Source of the DNA: Acidithiobacillus thiooxidans ATCC 19377
GTDB lineage: Bacteria; Pseudomonadota; Gammaproteobacteria; Acidithiobacillales; Acidithiobacillaceae
Length of the DNA stretch: 64,000 nucleotides
Direction of reading: 5' to 3'
Assembly: GCF_009662475.1 (NCBI RefSeq)
Contig: NZ_CP045571.1
Location: forward strand, 432,501 to 496,500
The translations under genes were made by a program, and so were the position numbers. Under the pieces are notes generated by a model that was not told where the DNA came from, did not search any database, and saw only the letters and a list, made by a program, of their open reading frames with translations. How positions within the stretch are numbered: position 1 is the stretch's first letter; every line of letters begins with the position of its first letter. Below, piece by piece: positions 20,996 to 27,310 of this stretch.

Positions 20996-21026
20996 TTTGC
21001 TTACTATCTTAGGGATAGTAAGCAAA
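20996..21026. promoter_or_regulatory. Perfect 13-bp inverted repeat in a divergent intergenic region
   Basis: The left arm TTTGCTTACTATC at 20996-21008 is matched exactly by its reverse complement at 21014-21026, with a 5-bp spacer. It lies 100 bp upstream of the transglycosylase start and 124 bp upstream of the secreted ORF on the other strand. There is no U-run on either side, so an operator for a dimeric regulator or an mRNA leader hairpin is more likely than a terminator. Confidence 0.5.
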
Positions 21027-21149
21027 ACCAATATCCCGAGTCAATCGACTTTTCTTGAGGCCGCTCGCTTGGCTTGCTTTACGCATCGATTTTTGAAAGC
21101 CTTGAACGTAACTGTTGCCGGACAGTAATTAAAGGCTAAGGAGTGAAAC

Positions 21150-21710
21150 ATGCAGGACAAGAATCCAAAAAAACGGCAAGCCGTATGGTGGTTAGGTGGA
21201 ATAATGATGCTCACTGGCGCAATGACGCCATGGTCGGCAGCGCAGGCGCAAAACATCCGACCCATGACCATACAGCAGTTAGTGAATGGGCCAATGTTTT
21301 TGCATCAAGATGGTCCATTAACGCAACTGTTTCATATTACGGGTACCCCTGGAGATGTGGTAGCATCCAGAGCGGCGTTGATGACATCCATTAGGGGTGT
21401 CGGGTTCTCTGGCCTTCCTGCCGCGCAAAAAGAATATGAAAAGCTGCTGGACCATCTGGGTATCGCCCAGGCGGTTGTGAGAGGCAACAGTTTTCGCCTG
21501 AAGCAGACCGCTCCACACCAAAGTGGCGGAACGGCATCCCGTCCTGTATTGGTTTTTCCAGTGATACTGCAAGAATCCCATCATCAGGAAACGGGGCCAT
21601 GGATTAATAAAGGACCCTATACCCTGCGGCTCACGTATGTGGGACATTCTACGCAAAAGGGTTTTGGGTCGTCTCCCGTGTTATCTGAAATCGCACTGGT
21701 CCGGAAATAG
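21150..21710 (+). CDS. Predicted secreted protein of unknown function
   Basis: I do not recognise a family. The 186-residue product starts with a classical signal peptide (KKRQ basic start, hydrophobic WWLGGIMMLTGAM core, likely cleavage after AQA near residue 34), so it should be periplasmic or exported. The mature part is mixed alpha/beta with no cysteines or repeats visible. An AAGGAGTG ribosome site supports the ATG. It stands alone between the divergent transglycosylase gene and the integron region, so the neighbours give no functional clue. Confidence 0.6.
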   Translation: MQDKNPKKRQAVWWLGGIMMLTGAMTPWSAAQAQNIRPMTIQQLVNGPMFLHQDGPLTQLFHITGTPGDVVASRAALMTSIRGVGFSGLPAAQKEYEKLLDHLGIAQAVVRGNSFRLKQTAPHQSGGTASRPVLVFPVILQESHHQETGPWINKGPYTLRLTYVGHSTQKGFGSSPVLSEIALVRK

Positions 21711-21816
21711 ATTTCGGCTCTCCATATGGATAACCATGCAAGCAAATTGGCCCATTGATGTCCGAGTGTCTGATAAAAGGGTTTCACAACGAGCGTGGAG
21801 AAGTTGCGCTCTGCGT

Positions 21817-21887
21817 ACCTGACCAATCTGTTCCTCTGGGAACCAGGTTGCGGTGAGAGCGGCCCGGCTTGGATTCGGGCGTTAGGT
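21817..21887 (+). repeat. Possible attC site at the left edge of the cassette array
   Basis: A GTTAGGT core (fits GTTRRRY) ends at 21887 just before the PhzF ribosome site. A candidate partner ACCTGAC lies at 21817-21823, one mismatch from the RYYYAAC consensus. The internal pairing is weak. It is the expected position for the boundary preceding the first cassette, but the assignment is tentative. Confidence 0.35.
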
Positions 21888-21903
21888 TTTTCTGGAGGTC
21901 ACA

Positions 21904-22683
21904 TTGAAGCTCAAGCAATACCAGGTTGATGCGTTCACGGATAAAGTTTTTGGGGGTAATCCTGCCGCTGTGGTTCCGTTGTCAGCGTGGCCAGATGATT
22001 CGCTTCTCCAAGCAATTGCTGAGGAAAACAATCTTTCCGAAACAGCGTTCTTCGTTCCTGCTGAAAAAGTCTTTCAGCTGAGGTGGTTCACTCCACTCAA
22101 GGAGGTTGATCTTTGTGGCCATGCAACCCTGGCGACAGCGCATATCATTTTTGAAATTCTTGGCTATGCCAAAGCGGTTATCACTTTTGAAACGCGCAGC
22201 GGCGCGCTATTCGTGGAAAAAAATGGCGCCCGCTTGAAAATGAACTTCCCGTCACGACCACCTGCACCCTGCCAGCTTTCCGAAATTTTGGTCAAGGGGC
22301 TCGGCCAGCGTCCGGTTGAAGTATTGGCTGCGGACGACTATCTGGTCGTGTTTGACAGTGAAGCCACTGTTCGCGCCATCACACCTGACCAAGCGCTCCT
22401 TGCTCAGCTGGATTTGCGCGGCGTGATTATTACCGCACCCGGTATGGAGGCTGATTTTGTCAGCCGCTTCTTTGCCCCCAAGTATGGCGTTCCCGAAGAT
22501 CCTGTTACGGGTTCCGCGCATTGTGCGCTTGCGCCGTACTGGGCCAATAAACTGGGCAAGAACATCCTGACCGCCAAACAGGTTTCCAAGCGTGGTGGTA
22601 ACATCACTTGTGAGGTGAAAACTGACCGCGTGTTTCTCTCGGGTTGTGCGGTCATGTTTATGGAGTCTGAAATTTTCTTGTAA
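21904..22683 (+). CDS. PhzF family isomerase/epimerase-like protein
   Basis: A 259-residue protein of the PhzF/DapF-fold family. The N-terminal KQYQVDAFTDKVFGGNPAAVVPL and NNLSETAFFV motif includes the conserved Glu of PhzF. DLCGHATLATAHI and GVPEDPVTGSAHCALAPYW are the paired family signatures. The natural substrate is unknown; true phenazine synthesis is unlikely because no other phz genes are present. The start is TTG at 21904 with a strong GGAGG site 5 nt before. It appears to be the first cassette of the array. It is a frequent integron and accessory gene. Confidence 0.85.
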   Translation: MKLKQYQVDAFTDKVFGGNPAAVVPLSAWPDDSLLQAIAEENNLSETAFFVPAEKVFQLRWFTPLKEVDLCGHATLATAHIIFEILGYAKAVITFETRSGALFVEKNGARLKMNFPSRPPAPCQLSEILVKGLGQRPVEVLAADDYLVVFDSEATVRAITPDQALLAQLDLRGVIITAPGMEADFVSRFFAPKYGVPEDPVTGSAHCALAPYWANKLGKNILTAKQVSKRGGNITCEVKTDRVFLSGCAVMFMESEIFL

Positions 22684-22698
22684 AATATATGATGATAA

Positions 22699-22749
22699 GC
22701 TCAATATCGACTGCGTGAGAGCGTGCGGCCACTTGGCTTCACGTTATGT
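22699..22749 (+). repeat. Weak attC-like site after the PhzF gene
   Basis: A GTTATGT core at 22743-22749 closes the interval between the PhzF stop and the GFA gene, and a GCGTGA/TCACG pairing lies inside. No clean RYYYAAC partner was found, so the left limit is uncertain. Confidence 0.3.
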
Positions 22750-22774
22750 CCTCATTAACAGGTAGGAGTCTTTT

Positions 22775-23188
22775 ATGAATGCAAAATATTCCGGGCGGTG
22801 CCTTTGTGGGGAAATCAGCTATTCAGTTGATATTGAGCCAGTGTTTACTGGAAATTGTCATTGCAAAGACTGTCAAAGATCATCAGGTGGTGCATTTATT
22901 CCGGCGATGCTTTTCCCTGAAAAAAATGTGGTTGTTTCAGGTGCAGTAAAATATTACGAATCTCAGGCAGATAGCGGAAATATTCACAAAAGAGGCTTTT
23001 GCCCGAACTGTGGTTCCCAATTGTTCGCAAGGTTCGGCCATATGCCAGGAGTGCTGGGTATAAAGGCCGGCACTTTAGATGACCCATCGAATTATGTTCC
23101 AACGATGGATTTTCATGTAAGTAGCGCTGCACCATGGGACTGCATGAATCCAGCGCTACCTAAAAAGCAGGGGGCGGCACAAAGCTAA
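22775..23188 (+). CDS. GFA family (glutathione-dependent formaldehyde-activating-like) protein
   Basis: A 137-residue zinc protein of the GFA/CENP-V fold. The zinc cysteines are visible in CLCGEISYSV, GNCHCKDCQRSSGG and GFCPNCGSQLFARF. The family includes S-(hydroxymethyl)glutathione synthase-like enzymes, but most members have no proven activity, and formaldehyde detoxification here is only a guess. The gene overlaps the following attC at its stop codon, as cassette genes often do. It is AT-richer than the surrounding core genes. A TAGGAG ribosome site precedes the ATG. Confidence 0.85.
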   Translation: MNAKYSGRCLCGEISYSVDIEPVFTGNCHCKDCQRSSGGAFIPAMLFPEKNVVVSGAVKYYESQADSGNIHKRGFCPNCGSQLFARFGHMPGVLGIKAGTLDDPSNYVPTMDFHVSSAAPWDCMNPALPKKQGAAQS

Positions 23189-23318
23189 CGATTGTGCATA
23201 TCAAGTCTATTTGGCCGACAGTTATCGCCAGTGTGCTGCACAAGTACGCGTCGGGTTGCTTGATTGAAAATCCTTCCCGCTCAATTAGACACACTGACAA
23301 GTGGCACGTCGGTTAGCG
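23183..23318 (+). repeat. attC-like recombination site (long type) after the GFA gene
   Basis: It begins with AGCTAAC over the GFA stop codon and ends with GTTAGCG at 23312-23318, a 136-bp interval comparable to long attC sites. Internal complementary segments CCAGTGTG and CACACTG support a folded bottom strand. The following repeat starts 2 bp later. Confidence 0.5.
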
Positions 23319-23320
23319 GG

Positions 23321-23445
23321 CTTCACCAATCGGAGAGAAGCCCTCAGAGTTACGTCCTCGTAGCTGGTGAGGAACAAGAGGTCGCTGAATCTGAAATCCA
23401 GGTCGGCGGCCACACGCACGAGTCCAGGCGTTAGAGCCAGAAAGC
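23321..23445 (+). repeat. 125-bp direct repeat, copy 1 (platform flank)
   Basis: This segment is about 87% identical by eye to 27367-27490. In both places it begins right after an attC-like core and ends next to intI material. One frame is conserved between copies and stops at 23434: 27 residues containing LVAGEEQEVAESE and QVGGHTHE. That suggests the 3' end of an old gene. The rest of that gene is not seen. Confidence 0.7.
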
Positions 23446-23502
23446 GCGCAGCCGATCCAGAAGTTTGGGTGGGTTGCTGGAATCTGGTTTGGTGTTTTTC
23501 AT
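23443..23502 (-). pseudogene. Integron integrase intI relic, first 20 codons only
   Basis: The minus strand from 23502 encodes a methionine-led tip containing [13 protein letters not shown], nearly identical to the start of the larger intI relic at 28266. The frame ends at the junction with the direct repeat, so everything beyond codon 20 is deleted. It points away from the HicBA cassette, the normal integron geometry. Confidence 0.75.
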
Positions 23503-23633
23503 CTGGAAGATTTTAGGCTGTCCTAAATTGTTGTGCAATGGGAAATACCATGAATATACAGCGTGTTGTTACTGCTAATTTTGCATTAAACAATGCTTGA
23601 TGATAGCATTGTTGAGTCTAAATTTTTTTAGGC
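23503..23633 (+). promoter_or_regulatory. attI-like region with candidate cassette promoter Pc (copy 1)
   Basis: Homologous to 28267-28399. A TTTTAGG/CCTAAA inverted repeat at 23511-23528 is conserved in both copies next to the intI start. A possible promoter reading into the cassettes is TTGCAT (23581-23586), 17 bp, TAGCAT (23604-23609). A 9-bp perfect hairpin (AACAATGCT and complement) overlaps this promoter in copy 1 only. The presumed recombination core is degenerate (TTTAGGC, 23627-23633). Confidence 0.45.
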
Positions 23634-23681
23634 GTCAAGCATCAATTGCGAGACAATGAATGTCTTCTTGGGAGCGAAGCT

Positions 23682-23888
23682 ATGGAACTGACTGCTGTTC
23701 TTACCCCCGCCGAAGAAGGCGGCTATGTCGCGCTAAATCCAGAGACAGGTACGACCACCCAAGGCGAAACGGTCGAAGAGGCTATTGTCAATCTGACTGA
23801 AGCTACAGCACTTTATCTGTCTGAGTTTCCGCTGCCAGCGCAGGGCCATCCGCTGGTAACAATGTTCAGCGTTCCTGCCCATGCCTAG
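23682..23888 (+). CDS. hicB: HicB family antitoxin
   Basis: A 68-residue antitoxin with the partial RNase H-like HicB fold (LTAVLTPAEEGGYVALNPE, then QGETVEEAIVNLTEAT). HicB neutralises the HicA mRNA interferase and usually represses its own promoter. The frame is open from 23646, but the ATG at 23682 with GGGAGCGAAG upstream gives the family N-terminus. It overlaps hicA by 8 bp. The order hicB-hicA is the reverse of the E. coli arrangement but common elsewhere. It is the first cassette after the attI-like region of platform copy 1. Confidence 0.88.
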   Translation: MELTAVLTPAEEGGYVALNPETGTTTQGETVEEAIVNLTEATALYLSEFPLPAQGHPLVTMFSVPAHA

Positions 23889-24102
23889 GCTGCCTCATGT
23901 ATCAGGAGCTGAAATTGTGAAGGCGCTGGAGCATCTGGGTTTCGAGAAGGCGCGCCAGTCCGGTAGTCACGTCATCATGCGTAGAAGATCAAGGGGGTGC
24001 GTTGTGCCGCTACACAATGAGGTCAAAACTGGAACCTTGGCTGGCGTTCTTCGTCAGGCCGACATATCCCCCGAAGTTTTCATTGCGGCACTGCGATTCT
24101 GA
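23881..24102 (+). CDS. hicA: HicA family mRNA interferase toxin
   Basis: A 73-residue double-stranded-RNA-binding-fold toxin. The catalytic His is in QSGSHVIMRR, and the HNEVKTGTLAGVLRQADIS segment is typical. HicA cleaves mRNA and arrests growth until HicB is restored. It is complete in length and motif, so the module may be active. The gene ends 4 bp before an attC-like site, so the pair forms one cassette. Confidence 0.9.
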   Translation: MPRLPHVSGAEIVKALEHLGFEKARQSGSHVIMRRRSRGCVVPLHNEVKTGTLAGVLRQADISPEVFIAALRF

Positions 24103-24106
24103 TGAT

Positions 24107-24184
24107 GCTCAACCCTTCGCTCCAGCCGACCAGCTACAGCGGGCTTCGCCCGCTTTCGCCGTCGGCTGAGCTGGCACGTTGTGT
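24107..24184 (+). repeat. attC site after hicBA
   Basis: GCTCAAC (fits RYYYAAC) at 24107-24113 and GTTGTGT at 24178-24184 bound a 78-bp palindromic region. Internal pairs are AGCGGG/GCCCGCT around CTTC and CAGCCGAC/GTCGGCTG. This is the classical imperfectly palindromic attC structure. Confidence 0.7.
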
Positions 24185-24199
24185 CGCAAGAAGGGTGCA

Positions 24200-24760
24200 A
24201 TGACTCAACCTCAACCACTTTTGTTGTTCCGCAACCATAAATGGTCGGATCTCCCTACAACCCCTGGTGTTTACTGGTGGTATTTCCCACGCATAGCACT
24301 TGATCATTTTTGCATTGCCGAATTCTGTGACATCACGAAACTACGGTTACGGACAGCGCCAGATGGCAAAGTGTGCCTCTATCACGGTTTAGCTAAGAGC
24401 ATCGCACAGCGCGTGCAATGGCATGCAGCTCAAAAGTTGACATTGAGTTGCCTACAGACCGGTTTCCTCTCGACTTTCCGGTTTACTCTTCTTGCCCTGA
24501 ACGACTTTGATTACTCGGAAGGAGTGGAAAAGATCGACAAGTATTTCGACGCTCTCTCTGTCAGTTGGCGATCGACAACGACAAGGGAAGAGGCAGAATC
24601 CATCGAGTGTAACGAGCTTCATGGCGAATACTATTACCCACTCAACATTCAAGGGAACAAACGGCCTGAACTATTAGCTTTTACCCGCCATTTGAAGGTC
24701 ATGCGAAGCGCCTACAAAAAACGGTATATAAGTGGTAGTGACCATCATTGTGCGAAGTGA
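24200..24760 (+). CDS. GIY-YIG nuclease-like protein
   Basis: A 186-residue protein not assigned to a named family with certainty. The pattern PGVYWWYF ... VCLYHGLAKSIAQRVQWHA resembles the GIY-YIG core: GVY and YHG strands, then the helix with the conserved Arg. A downstream acidic stretch (EAESIECNELHGEYYYPLN) could supply the metal-binding Glu. It is followed one base later by a DUF6884-like gene, and the two share one cassette, implying joint function. The ATG at 24200 follows an AAGAAGG site. A defence or DNA-processing role is possible but is inference only. Confidence 0.55.
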   Translation: MTQPQPLLLFRNHKWSDLPTTPGVYWWYFPRIALDHFCIAEFCDITKLRLRTAPDGKVCLYHGLAKSIAQRVQWHAAQKLTLSCLQTGFLSTFRFTLLALNDFDYSEGVEKIDKYFDALSVSWRSTTTREEAESIECNELHGEYYYPLNIQGNKRPELLAFTRHLKVMRSAYKKRYISGSDHHCAK

Positions 24761-24761
24761 G

Positions 24762-25211
24762 ATGACAATGCAATCCAACAATTCCACTATCTATCTTGTT
24801 TCTTGTGTCGGCAAAAAACGAAATCAGCCATGCGCGGCACGTGATTTGTATATTTCTGATTGGTTCATCAAAGCGCGCCGATATGCAGAATTATCTTTAT
24901 ATCCATGGTACATTCTATCTGCCGAGTACGGTTTGGTTCCTCCCGATCAAATAATTGCACCATATGAGCGGACGCTCAACACGATGAGGGTGGTGGATCG
25001 CCGCTCATGGGCCGATCATGTAACCCTTCAGCTTTCGGAAGCCGCTCCAGACTTGAAACAGGTAGTGTTCTTTGCAGGTGTGCGGTATCGTGAGTTCTTG
25101 ACCAGCCACCTTTCCGATAGGGACATAAAAGTATCGATCCCAATGGAAGGGCTGCGAATCGGGAAGCAACTGAGTTGGCTTTTACAGCACACCTCGTTGT
25201 CTGTAGGCTAA
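24762..25211 (+). CDS. DUF6884-like protein
   Basis: About 149 residues. The N-terminal YLVSCVGKKR, DLYISDWFIKARRYAE, and WYILSAEYGLVPPDQIIAPYERTL segments are typical of the DUF6884/YaaA-related group of uncharacterised proteins, found next to nucleases or in mobile regions. The ATG at 24762 is 1 nt after the upstream stop (24768 is an alternative), so it is translationally coupled to the GIY-YIG-like gene. The biochemical role is unknown. Both genes are flanked by attC sites (24107-24184 and 25225-25281) and move as one cassette. Confidence 0.65.
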   Translation: MTMQSNNSTIYLVSCVGKKRNQPCAARDLYISDWFIKARRYAELSLYPWYILSAEYGLVPPDQIIAPYERTLNTMRVVDRRSWADHVTLQLSEAAPDLKQVVFFAGVRYREFLTSHLSDRDIKVSIPMEGLRIGKQLSWLLQHTSLSVG

Positions 25212-25224
25212 TGTTCAAGCGGCC

Positions 25225-25281
25225 GCACAACTCATTCAATCCGACTCCGCTTCGCGGCGCCGCTGAACTTAAACGTTGGGC
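25225..25281 (+). repeat. attC site after the GIY-YIG/DUF6884 cassette
   Basis: A 57-bp site from GCACAAC to GTTGGGC (25275-25281). Its centre (TTCAATCCGACTCCGCTTCG then CGGCGCCGCTGAACTTAA) closely follows the layout of the well-known short attC sites of aad cassettes. It is the best attC in the array. Confidence 0.85.
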
Positions 25282-25308
25282 ACCTTTCAACGCCGTCGCG
25301 GAGATTAA

Positions 25309-25461
25309 CAATGTGTAACCGCGTGGCTACATTCTCCCCATGGTCGAAATGCGGAAAACTATAAGGCGCTTTCCGGCGAACGCAGACCCGGCTTCGATAC
25401 AATTCTCAAGGTCGTCGGCGCTCTCGGTTTGAAACTTCATGCCGAGGCGGGTCGCTCGTAA
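25309..25461 (+). pseudogene. C-terminal relic of a HigA-type HTH antitoxin
   Basis: The frame ending at 25461 reads NYKALSGERRPGFDTILKVV then a GLKLHAE ending, which is the C-terminal half of the addiction-module antidote (HigA-like) HTH proteins. There is no start codon and an in-frame stop lies at 25306, so only about 40 residues remain. No HigB toxin is present. It is the sole content of the interval between two attC-like sites, so it is probably a decayed cassette. Confidence 0.6.
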
Positions 25462-25563
25462 CAAGGTGCCCAGCCACTCTGTCAACCGGACGCCCTGCCA
25501 GCTACGCTGGCAAGTTCCCTCTGTCCTTCAGGCTCCGGTCGCCGGTTACGTTGAACGTTATGT
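25456..25563 (+). repeat. attC-like site before yefM-yoeB
   Basis: From TCGTAAC over the antitoxin-relic stop to GTTATGT at 25557-25563, 108 bp, with AACCGG/CCGGTTA and CCAGC/GCTGG complementary pairs inside. The left core deviates from consensus. Confidence 0.5.
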
Positions 25564-25626
25564 TAAAAAATCGGCCTTGAGCAACCGTGCGTAATAGCGT
25601 ACGCTTAAATCCAGGGAGGGGGAAGC

Positions 25627-25869
25627 ATGACCATACTCAACGCGACAGAGGCGAGATCGAAGCTGTACAGCCTTATCGATGAAGCCGCAGATTCTCATCA
25701 ACCCATTGTCATAAAAGGCAAACGCGGTAACGCTGTTCTGATTTCGGAAGAAGATTGGAATGCGATATCTGAAACGCTCCATTTGCTTGCCGTTCCGGGA
25801 ATGCGCGAGTCGATTCAAGAGGGCATGAAAACGCCAGCGTCTGAATGTGCGAAGGATCTCGATTGGTGA
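25627..25869 (+). CDS. YefM/Phd family antitoxin
   Basis: An 80-residue antitoxin with the typical start (TILNATEARSKLYSLIDEAA), HQPIVIKGKRGNAVLISEEDW and a C-terminal tail that wraps the toxin. It usually binds its own promoter as a dimer; the AT-rich 60 bp upstream would hold that operator. A GGAGGGGGAAGC ribosome site is present. It overlaps the YoeB-type toxin gene by 4 bp (GTGA). It occupies one cassette between attC sites at 25456-25563 and 26134-26198. Confidence 0.9.
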   Translation: MTILNATEARSKLYSLIDEAADSHQPIVIKGKRGNAVLISEEDWNAISETLHLLAVPGMRESIQEGMKTPASECAKDLDW

Positions 25870-26129
25870 GGTGGCGGCTGGTTTATACCCAGCACGCGCA
25901 AAAAGATGCGAAGAAGCTCGCTGCATCAGGCCTGAAGGAAAAGGCAGTGAACTTGCTGAAGGTGCTTGAGGAGAATCCTTATCAAAATCCACCGCCGTAC
26001 GAAAAACTCGTTGGTGATCTTGCCGGCGCATATTCCCGCCGAATCAATATACAGCACCGCATTTTGTACGAAGTCCTGGAGCAGGAGCATATCGTCAAGA
26101 TTTTGCGACTATGGACACATTATGAATAA
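25866..26129 (+). CDS. YoeB/Txe family mRNA interferase toxin
   Basis: An 87-residue RelE-superfamily toxin. Marks are the LVYTQHAQKDAKKLAASGL helix, NPPPYEKLVGDLAGAYSRRIN, the QHRILYEV strand with the catalytic Arg, and the terminal RLWTHYE with the conserved His-Tyr. YoeB toxins cleave mRNA on the ribosome. The open frame begins at 25845, but the GTG at 25866 overlapping the antitoxin stop is the natural start. All key residues are present, so it is probably functional. Confidence 0.9.
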   Translation: MRWRLVYTQHAQKDAKKLAASGLKEKAVNLLKVLEENPYQNPPPYEKLVGDLAGAYSRRINIQHRILYEVLEQEHIVKILRLWTHYE

Positions 26130-26133
26130 AGAA

Positions 26134-26198
26134 ACATAACAAATCGTTAAATGGATTACCGGGCTGCGCCCGGGGCGCCGTTTAACTCGGCGTTGAAT
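26134..26198 (+). repeat. attC site after yoeB
   Basis: ACATAAC at 26134-26140 and GTTGAAT at 26192-26198 define a 65-bp site. It contains a CCGGGC/GCCCGG hairpin and a TTTAACTCGG stretch near the right core, as in many short attC sites. Confidence 0.8.
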
Positions 26199-26297
26199 CA
26201 AGGGCTTTCTCATAAGCAGATCAATGAGGCGTTGGCTTTGGTTCATGCTCATCACGAGGAGATCATCAATGCCTGGCATAGCCACTTCGGGAATTGA
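26193..26297 (+). pseudogene. DUF4160 C-terminal fragment
   Basis: The frame starting in the attC core reads LNQGLSHKQINEALALVHAH then EEIINAWHSHFGN and stops at 26297. It matches the last third of DUF4160 proteins (helix with W near the end). The N-terminal two-thirds are absent. DUF4160 genes are normally just upstream of DUF2442 genes, as here (29-bp overlap), so this is the tail of such a pair, cut at the cassette boundary. Confidence 0.55.
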
Positions 26298-26544
26298 AGT
26301 TTCGTTGGTATCAAACAAGGGCTTCTGGCTGCTCTTGGACAAGGACGAGCTTTTTGTTTCATATGCCGAGTTCCCGTGGTTCAAACAAGCCACGGTTGAG
26401 CAAATCACCACAATTGAACGGCAATCCTCTGCCCATCTTTATTGGCCCTTGCTTGATGTTGACCTTGCCGTTGAATCTATCCGCAATCCAGCTTTGTTCC
26501 CATTAGTTGCCAAGCCCAACCCATCATTCCGGCGGACGCGCTGA
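26269..26544 (+). CDS. DUF2442 family protein
   Basis: A protein of about 91 residues with the DUF2442 pattern: GFWLLLDKDELFVSYAEFPWFKQAT, then HLYWPLLDVDLAVESIRNP. DUF2442 with DUF4160 forms a putative toxin-antitoxin-like pair of unproven mechanism. Only the DUF4160 tail remains beside it. The ATG at 26269 is chosen because it gives the family N-terminus; the frame extends to 26224. The stop falls inside the next attC site, typical of cassette genes. Confidence 0.75.
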   Translation: MPGIATSGIEVSLVSNKGFWLLLDKDELFVSYAEFPWFKQATVEQITTIERQSSAHLYWPLLDVDLAVESIRNPALFPLVAKPNPSFRRTR

Positions 26545-26572
26545 CGAACTCCACCGAATTCAGACGTTGGAG
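26514..26572 (+). repeat. attC site after the DUF2442 gene
   Basis: GCCCAAC (exact RYYYAAC) at 26514-26520 and GTTGGAG at 26566-26572 give a 59-bp site that includes the DUF2442 stop codon. Confidence 0.7.
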
Positions 26573-26601
26573 TTTACCGCCGCTAACGCAAACCGTCAGC
26601 T

Positions 26602-26991
26602 CTATGATAGGCCTATCGTCGTCGCTGGGAACGCTTTGCGCAGCTTGGCGTCCATCGTCACGAGCTTTACGTCGAGTTGCCTGGCCAGTGCAATGAATTC
26701 GCAGTCGTAGGCGGAGCATCCGCTGTCGCGGGCCAGAGTCAGCACCTCAAATGAGTCCACGTCGTATTCATGATCCGCCAGTAGTGTCTCTGCTTCACGC
26801 TGGATACGAAATGCCTGATCGAATTCAAGCAGCTTCTTTCGTATATACAGAGCCAGTATATTGCGCAGCTCACTGCGCCAAAGCAGCGGCGCAACCCAGT
26901 CAGGGTCCCGCTCAAGCAGCCGTTCGGCTTCCGCTGTGAATTCGCCTGGCAGGTACAGGTAGGCAATAACGTTCGAGTCAACTACGATCAT
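26602..26991 (-). CDS. vapC: VapC family PIN-domain ribonuclease toxin
   Basis: A 129-residue PIN nuclease with the acidic metal-binding set: Asp in VVDSNVIAYL, Glu in WRSELRNIL, Asp in SAYDCEFIALA and Asp in TMDAKLRKAFP. VapC toxins cut tRNA or rRNA until bound by VapB. The start codon overlaps the vapB stop by 4 bp. The pair is transcribed against the direction of the other cassettes, so it cannot depend on an integron promoter. Confidence 0.92.
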   Translation of the reverse strand: MIVVDSNVIAYLYLPGEFTAEAERLLERDPDWVAPLLWRSELRNILALYIRKKLLEFDQAFRIQREAETLLADHEYDVDSFEVLTLARDSGCSAYDCEFIALARQLDVKLVTMDAKLRKAFPATTIGLS

Positions 26992-27233
26992 CGCCGCCCT
27001 TGCCGCTTGAATTCATCAATGTCCTTCGCTGCAAATGCCCCCTGCTCCAGTGGTGCGCGCAACGCGCGGGCGCGCGTGATCCTGTCCGAGGCAGTCGCCT
27101 TGCGCGGCAGCAGCGCCGTCTCAAGCACCGAGATTGCTTCGTTGTTAAGGCTGCGCCGGTGTACTTCGGCTGTCTCCTTCAAGCGCGCGTATACGTCGTC
27201 CGGGATACCCTTCAGGGTCAAAGTCGTAGGCAT
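26988..27233 (-). CDS. vapB: FitA/Arc-type ribbon-helix-helix antitoxin (VapB)
   Basis: An 81-residue antitoxin with an N-terminal ribbon-helix-helix (TLTLKGIPDDVYARLKETAE then HRRSLNNEAISVLE) and an acidic/basic C-terminal tail that contacts VapC. The FitA/StbC-like start MPTTLTLKGIP sets the ATG at 27233, with GGAG upstream; an upstream ATG at 27260 is less likely. It probably represses its own promoter in the 27240-27300 interval. Confidence 0.88.
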   Translation of the reverse strand: MPTTLTLKGIPDDVYARLKETAEVHRRSLNNEAISVLETALLPRKATASDRITRARALRAPLEQGAFAAKDIDEFKRQGRR

Positions 27234-27310
27234 GCCAATCTCCAACCAAATTGGCACCATTATGGTTTCGGTCTTGGTTCAGGTCAACGGCGGTGCCCTT
27301 CGCAGGCAGA

